Assembly (NCBI GenBank): GCA_023376005.1
Contig: CM042138.1
Location: 94,609,393-94,673,392, forward strand
Direction of reading: 5' to 3'
DNA from: Doryteuthis pealeii
Lineage: Eukaryota > Mollusca > Cephalopoda > Myopsida > Loliginidae
Length of the DNA: 64,000 nt
The position numbers and the translations under genes are program-made. Below are positions 57,199-64,000 of this stretch, one piece after another. Position 1 is the first letter of the stretch, and every line of letters begins with the position of its first letter. Below the pieces are notes generated by a model that saw only the letters and a program-made list of their open reading frames with translations, ran no database searches and was not told the DNA's origin.

Positions 57199-58439
57199 AC
57201 AAACTGGCTAAATGTATTGAATAGATGAACATGAATATTTAGTACAATCACAAGATAATGAAAATAGCATTTAATTTACAGACTAGAGGCACCTACATAG
57301 AATTTCAGATTCATTATTTCAACTTTATCTCCCCTCCCCCAATATGTTTATCATTAACTTCTCAATTTCTTTCTTTTATTATGAAAATGACAGAATTCCA
57401 AGTGCACATAACTCTGTCAATGCCATTGTCACTAAAAACTGACCAATCGAGTTACAGATTCAAGAATATGCCATGACAAAAGCTGGTAAGAATTATTCAG
57501 AAACATATTAGCAAAATGAACAAACATGGATGAATACATAACTTATGTCCAACATTATGGGCTGAAATAATCCTTTGATGAATAAAATGATAAATTTTCA
57601 AACATTAAATCTTAAAGAACAAACAAAAAAACAAAACAGCTCTCAAATATATAGGAGATAACTGTAAGTTTAGAGTTTAACCTATATTTTGATACATTAC
57701 AAATGGAACCTTACATTTAAAACTAATATATCAAATTGGTTGTATATATGAACGAGTAAAAATTTACCAAATCTGATATGCATTTGAGAAAGGCCAGAGA
57801 TCACAAAGTTCTGAAATGCTGTGGTATGCGAACAAATATGAGAATGTTAGTCTGACAATAGATTATCTCCCTTTACTTGAAGAGATAAACAAGAAAAAAA
57901 GGGAATAAAATAAAGTGTGAAAAAAATATTAAGGAAAAAAAATCTGAAAAATTTGGCAGCAATGTTATGCATATTGTGTTATTAGATCATTAAAATACTA
58001 AGGCTTTGTACTTTCTCCAAAAAATTCATTCAACTTGATAATTATCATAATTATTTTTTTGATGATGACAATTGATAAATAACATTCAATCTTTGATGGC
58101 TGGGATCAACATACTTCATTAGGGTTTAAAAATTTTTTTTTTTTTTTTATGTAAGCATATTTCATGATAGAGTGCAGTCAAAAAGAGATTAACTTTAGCA
58201 ATTTGTATGTGTTGCAAAAAAGAAGAAGAAGAAGAAAAAAGACATAACATATGCACCCATTTACTCCACTCTTTGAATTTTTAGATTATTAACAATGAGA
58301 AACTTTAAGCAAATTTATTTGAAAAGATTGTCTTGAGGTGAAAAGAAAAAAAAAAAAAAGGTATGTAGCAGTCCCAAATGATCACCATATGCATTGCTTC
58401 AATCTTATGCAAACATATATGAAATACCAAAAAGATTCC
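56661..58439. other. AT-rich stretch with (TA)n(CA)n
   Basis: (TA)n(CA)n at 57,132-57,198 and a T-run at 58,132-58,148. CCTGAAGAAGCTATCC then AAAACATGT at 57,079-57,110 resembles a repeat F core. No gene was recognised. Confidence 0.4.
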
Positions 58440-58634
58440 TTGTAATAGTTGCCTAGTTGTAGCACAAGATGTATGGGCCACCCAGTAGAACTTGAACTCA
58501 CTAGTAATGGTCTGCCAGCCTAGCTTGCTAACCACTATACCACCTGAGGTGCCCAACACCTAGCGGTGTAAAACTTGTCAGAGATAATAATAACAAATGT
58601 TTTGAGAGTTACAAAAAAAAAAAAAAAAAAAAAA
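58440..58634 (-). mobile_element. SINE-C copy followed by poly(A)
   Basis: On the minus strand 58,440-58,562 reads CACCTCAGGTGGTATAGTGG, TTAGCAAGCTAGGCTGGCAG, B box GAGTTCAAGTTC and CTTGTGCTACAACTAGGC. It has the clearest A box in the family. A + strand A-run lies at 58,612-58,634. Confidence 0.75.
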
Positions 58635-58843
58635 GAAAAAAAGTCAGACATCATAAATTGTATGTGATGACATGTAAATCTAAACATGGGAGCAGTGCAT
58701 TATCAATAGCTGTGGTCAAATGTGTGAGAATATATTAAAAAAGGTGTGGTATGCATTTTTAGAAAAAAGAAAAATAATATATATTTATATTAAATCAATC
58801 AAGTGATATATCAGCAGAGACCCTTTTAACAAGGTGTGTGTAC

Positions 58844-58884
<41 letters not shown>

Positions 58885-59680
58885 TTCTTCTATGAAGAAG
58901 TGGCAATCACCATATATAAAATATGTGTGTGTGTGTCTTTTTTCATAATTTCATTCGTATCTCAATTGTAATGCCGTGGAGTTATTTATTGTTTTAAAAC
59001 TTTTGTAATGAAAAGTTTTCTGATCAAAGTTATTTGGATAACTCCTATGAATTTAAGAAACCCCAATATAGAAGTAGTCAAATAATTTTGACCATTAAGC
59101 TTCAAATAGGATATATTGTCTGGCATTTTGGTAACACATATATGCATGTACCAACATATACGCAAGCGTTCACACATTCAAACAAGGAAATGATTCAATT
59201 TGGAAAAAAAAAACATTTTTTTTTTTTTTTTTACACATATTTTCAAATTTATATAAGGAATCAAAAACCCAGTCTTTAAATTTGTAAAACTTTTTTCTTT
59301 TAGGATGATTTCATTATAAAACGGAAACAGTTCATTTATTAATAATTTTAAATAATTATTTAAAAAGATCCATAAATATTCTGTCCAGAATTTTAAAGTA
59401 ATAATAGCAAAATTATATAGTAATAATGTTTTTGTTTTAAATTATAATCACATAAGAGGTAATGAAAGTTTCAAAACAAGGCAAATTGATTGATATACAA
59501 AAAATAAAATTAAAAAATCCTGGAAAATGTACATATACACATTTTAAATTTCCAAAGAAAAATTATTCAGAGAAAAGAAAAAAATGTGAAAAAGAACAGA
59601 AAAAACTTGAAATCAATTTAAGAGTTACAAAAATACAATTCAAAATAAATATATAATATGAAGAAAAAAGGCAATATTTC

Positions 59681-59721
<41 letters not shown>

Positions 59722-60704
59722 AAAAGTCAATTTAAAAAAAAAAAGGAATATCATTATTTGCTTTAATTGACTAATACCATGCAGATTGTTTGGTATGCAG
59801 TGAGAAAAATTACAATACAAAGGTGAGTGAGGGATTATCATGGAATAAGTTGAGAAGACAATTTTACATAAAGTTGTCTTAGTAGTCCGAAAGAAAAAAA
59901 ATAGTATAGTACAGAGTAAAAGATAACAATCAACAACTTGTACAAGCTTCTTACTATTTTGCAAGCAATCAAATCTGTCTATGAAAAAGGCATTTAGTTT
60001 TAAAAGTTTTCAATTTTGTTTCTATTTATCTTTTTGTTGTTGTTGTTTTAGTAATGCTTCAACTTGTATATAAAAATGAGGAGGCGCAAGAGAGAATAAA
60101 AAATAATTAAAAAATAAAAATCTAGAAGGTACAAAACTAGAACAACTGTTTACACTGGATAAATAATCAACATTCGGACGTTCATTGACAATTTATACCA
60201 GTCTCAGTGGAAACTTGGCCTCCGACGGAATTCTTTTTTCTTTGTCCCCCCCCCCTCCAAAAACAAAACAAGAAGCATGGCAAGGGGTAGGGATAAGAGG
60301 ATGGAACAATTTTTTTTTTAAGGGTATGCTATGGAATGTGCATCAGTTAATCTTTCTTTTTTTTGATATGAAGAGAAGGAAACAATATAAAAAACTTGAA
60401 ACAGTTTCGTATTAGGTTTGGGAAAACAAAGAATAAATAAATAAAAATAAAATAATCTAACTTAACTAAGCGCACAAAATTTTCATAAATTTTAAACAGT
60501 CTCTGGCTCCCGCAAAAAACATTCCTTACTTTATATATTATACACTAACAATTAAATGGTAGCTTAGGAAGCATTTGGTCCCAATTCATTTATAAAAAAT
60601 AAAAGTACAAGTAGAAGCTGAAGAAGCCAGGTGAGTTCTACATTCTAAGGAATATTAGATAACATGAAGTTTAAATGGAAACTATGTATTTTGAGAAAAG
60701 TATA
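58635..60704. other. AT-rich stretch with (TA)n arrays
   Basis: (TA)n at 58,850-58,881 and 59,687-59,718; T-run at 59,217-59,232. ORFs up to 133 residues are low-complexity (poly-F, IYIYIY) and unsupported. Confidence 0.4.
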
Positions 60705-60760
60705 TACAAGGTGCGTCAAAAAAATATCGAGATTTTTTGTACTTTTTGACACACCATGTA
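60705..60760. mobile_element. Minimal mariner-like foldback
   Basis: TACAAGGTGCGTCAAAAA and the complement TACATGGTGTGTCAAAAA are inverted ends only 20 bp apart. It looks like an internally deleted element with TA at both edges. Confidence 0.65.
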
Positions 60761-61821
60761 TTCTGAAAAAATTATGTTCCATTCATTGTTCATTTCATTG
60801 TATACCATATTAGACCCACAATTTAGCATTTTCGGATCCTGTTTTTTGCATAAATCTAGTGCATATTGTCCATACAGCTGTAACTAATTTTTACAGTATT
60901 CCTATTGAATACTTTATACAGCTTACTAGTTCTAGGAAAATGTATATTAATTAATGCATGTTTAGTTAAGAACAGACAAGTAAGCATGTAGGAGATTTTT
61001 TTTTTTTAAGGTTAATACTTCAGTGGCCCATGTCGACCTTGTTTAAAACAAATATAAAAAAAGCCAATTTGCACCATTCTTTCTAATGTCGTAAGACAAT
61101 GAAAATTAACCTTAAGTAAATTCCACACAAACAAACTACTATTCTTGAAAATGGTTGGAGATGAAAGCACTCAAAATCCTAAATCTTTTGAACAATTTCT
61201 ACATTTATTTGTAATTATGTTCCCTTGATTAAAAAAAAAAAAATACTGCAGGATTCCTTGTTTGGTTTTTAATCAAACATGCATTAATTAAAAACTAATT
61301 AATGAATATCTTTTTTATTTTTATTTTTTTATTGCTTTGTTGAATGGCATGTTGAAGCATAATATTCCTCCCCACCCTGAACCTATTACTAACATTGTTT
61401 TCCATGAATTCTAAATTAGCCACATACCCATTATTTTTCAATGCTACCTAAGCATAGTCGATGGATACACCTTCAACTATATTTAATTGTCTGAGGATTT
61501 CACAAAACTCCAAGTAACAATTTTGATAGCTTGTGTTAAGGGATTGAGTTTCAGAAATATCTATGTTTTGCTCATGTCTAAAGATGCTAAAGTAATGCAG
61601 TTGAAATAAATTATTACAATGAAGCAAATTTAAAGTTTTTTTCCTTCATTTATTATATATATATATCTCAGACAAAGGCATTTAGTAAAATGTCATGCTT
61701 AATTGCAAAGAAAATTTTCTTCTTGTTAATAAATAGACATTTTATGATTTTTTTTATGGGTGCTCTTAAACCAAAATGAAATTTAACATAAACTGCAAGT
61801 TAATGAATCTCTCACAGAAAG
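60761..61821. other. AT-rich stretch with a solo foldback arm
   Basis: 61,595-61,657 matches the right arm of foldback G at 17.2 kb (ATGCAGTTGAAATAAATTAT, CTTCATTTATTATATATA) and likewise ends in a TA run. No gene was recognised. Confidence 0.45.
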
Positions 61822-62052
61822 ATGGTTTGGTTTATTTGTCTAATGCCATATCAACCTTCATGGGCTATTTAATGTCAAAGCCAACCTTGTAGAAGAACAG
61901 TAGTGGTACTATTTAACCCATTGCTAGAGGGACAAGGGGTTTCATACCTTTCCCAAGGGTATTAGTCTGAAATTGAATGTAATAGTGCGACTGGACCTTG
62001 AACTCGTGTACTAAAATGTCATAATCCAGCATGTTACTCACTAAACTATATG
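61822..62052 (-). mobile_element. SINE-E, uninterrupted
   Basis: On the minus strand: B-type head (AGTTCAAGGTCCAGTC, ACTAATACCCTTGGGAAAGG), ACCACTACTGTTCTTCTACA, the TTAA-containing site and the tail AGGTTGATATGGCATTAGAC. It serves as the empty-site reference for the piggyBac insertion at 9967. Confidence 0.7.
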
Positions 62053-62179
62053 AAGTTTAAGAGTTGCAAAGCTGAGTGTTTTTAATGATTATTTCTAATA
62101 AGAATTTTCTACATCAAGTAAAAGATAATTGGAAAAATAACTAACATGTCAGGAGAAGTTATGATTAAGTATTTACTCA

Positions 62180-62310
62180 ACCTGTACGCCACAGGTAGGA
62201 TATGAAACAAGGTTGCAAGTATAGAGCATCCAGTGAGAATTGAACTCGCTATTCAGTAGTAAAGGACCTGCAAGACTAACTTGCATTACAACAGGATGAG
62301 ATACTCTCAT
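62180..62310 (-). mobile_element. SINE-C copy
   Basis: On the minus strand: TGTTGTAATGCAAGTTAGTC, CCTTTACTACTGAATAGCGA, B box GAGTTCAATTCTC and CCTTGTTTCATATCCTACC. Confidence 0.65.
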
Positions 62311-64000
62311 GAAAAGTCATGGTTATAAACTATTGTTACTGAACATTATGGATGTGTCTTAATATTGGAAGTAGATTAGTTGAGAAGGGCCAGAGCTACT
62401 AGTAGCTATTACTGTCTAATTAGAAAATAAAAAAAGAGAGGATACCTAAAAACAGAGGGGTGGGGGGAAAAAGAAAAAAAAAGAAAAAGAAGAAATCCCA
62501 ATTTCGAGAAAGATATCACAATATTGGGGGATGGGAGATGGAGGGGTGTGCGTGTGAGAAAGGCAAGAAAACATTAAGAATATATTTAAATTTTTTTTTT
62601 TTAAAACACTTCTGGGACACAAGGAGAGGAGGATTCATTAATGAGGAGAAGGAAGGCAGGGTACAGGAAAATGGGGTAAAATCTTCGACACTTCTTGCAA
62701 ACAATATCTCTATGGGTCGTCGTTTCATTCATGTCTACTCATCTCAATCACATCAACAAACAGCAGCAAAAAAAGTTTCCATCCTTGTTGATCACCATCA
62801 CATTTAACATCGTTGTTTTTGTTGTTGTCGTTTTGAGGTGTGAAGGATAGCATTGGATTGCAACAATGCTTGATATAACATTAATGTCATATACACCGAT
62901 TTCTTTATTATCAGTGAAATATGTGTGTGTGTCTATTGAAATATTAAAACAAGTACAATTAACTTGTTAGACTGCTGTGCTTATGCATATTTTTTTTCCT
63001 GGAAGAAAGGTATAAAAAAAAAAAATGAAATCGGAGAGGGACTCAGGCAGGATCTTTGAAAAATTATAAATCGTGGTTTCAGGACACAGTATCACTAAAA
63101 ATTTATCTTCTTTCATCTCTATCACACACAAAGTTTTCACTAGTGATTTTTTTCTTTTTTTACAATTGTGTGTATGTAAATAAAATAGGAACGTATGCAT
63201 GTATGCATATGCAAATATGTGTATAGATGCTCTTGTATATATTTTTGCAGCAATACAAGAAAGACCATTAAAAAAAATTTTTTTTTTTTTTTAAAACAAA
63301 GAACATACACATATTTATACATATGTATATACACATAAAACATAGAAAAGAGGGGCAAGGGGATATTCTGGAACAATTTAATTTTTTTCCACAGACTAGC
63401 TGTGACTGTTACTCCAGAGAATAATCAACAGTAGATAATGCTACAAAGTGATCAACAAATAATAATAATAATTAAATCATAACAGTTTGCAATTCTCATT
63501 TTTTATAGTACTATTAGGTCCTGTCTTGTTTTTTTAATTTTTGCCTTTTTTTTTCTTTATAGATAAACCAATCATTGCCACCACTTCTAGGTTGTAGCTT
63601 GGCAGAGTTAAAAATTTGGCAGTCCTGCCACACAATACATATGTTCTGCGTTTTTATTACTTGCGTGTCATAATTCAAGTGCCTACATAATCCTTAAATT
63701 TATGTAACAAACATTGACACATTATTTAACAGTCTTTTACAAGACATTCTGGTATCATCACATGTTGACCATACGATCTCTTGGGAAAACACAACTGGTC
63801 AGAGGTACCAATGAGGACCGAACAGTGCCATGTTAGTGAGATGCAAACTATAACAGTATTATTATAAAGGTTGTAGCTTTCATAATAATAATAATGATAA
63901 TAATAATAGAAATAATGATTGTATTAATAGTACAGTTCTTAGTTGGTTTGCTGTTGCTCAGTGTGTGTTACTGTAGTCATTGCAATGTCTTCTGAGCTAG
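62311..64000. other. AT-rich stretch to window end
   Basis: No gene was recognised. A purine-rich patch at 62,440-62,500 and a slightly GC-richer segment at 62,600-62,830 produce ORFs of 70-115 residues on both strands with no domain. (AAT)n lies near 63,880-63,910. This could be UTR or intron of a neighbouring gene. Confidence 0.4.

Overview
This is an AT-rich, gene-poor window of animal nuclear DNA. Nothing points to bacteria, an organelle or a virus: there are no dense ORFs, operons or structural RNA clusters. Almost every feature is a transposable element or its debris: tRNA-derived and 5S-derived SINEs, fragments of at least three non-LTR retrotransposon (LINE) lineages, piggyBac-, mariner- and Tc1-like non-autonomous DNA elements, foldback palindromes, LTR-like pieces and many (TA)n arrays. 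The repeat spectrum suits a lophotrochozoan invertebrate, possibly a cephalopod or other mollusc, but that placement is inference. I found no protein-coding host gene I would defend. The longest ORFs are translated microsatellites, SINE read-through or LINE relics. Labels such as SINE-A to SINE-E and repeat F are mine. Layout: 1-5.6 kb holds a LINE relic split by a SINE, repeat F copies and SINEs with clear target-site duplications. 6-8 kb is microsatellite-dense. 8.5-15.6 kb holds SINEs, a piggyBac-type element nested in a SINE, LTR-like segments and a LINE 3' relic. 16.7-18.2 kb is a run of palindromic elements separated by (TA)n, one of which carries two hammerhead-ribozyme-like motifs. 18.3-20 kb is quiet AT-rich DNA. 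20-25.6 kb holds SINE-A and SINE-D copies, LINE relics and a near-perfect palindrome. 24.9-27.4 kb holds a ~60-bp tandem array with inverted copies of its unit end. 28.05-28.64 kb is a GC-rich 290-bp tandem dimer predicted to fold into many hairpins. 29-42 kb is SINE, LINE and mariner debris, including a 5S-derived SINE. From about 42.2 kb to the end the texture changes: fewer repeats, and many long poly(A) runs almost all on the + strand, which may mark a large intron or UTR of a gene I cannot identify. How the parts relate: SINE-D, SINE-E and the 5S SINE have different 5' heads but share one 3' tail, so they were probably moved by the same LINE machinery. Several SINE and LINE 3' ends run straight into (TA)n arrays, suggesting that retrotransposon tails seeded the microsatellites. 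The most unusual items are the structured GC-rich dimer, the hammerhead-like repeats, the palindromes set between (TA)n arrays, and the strand-biased homopolymer field.
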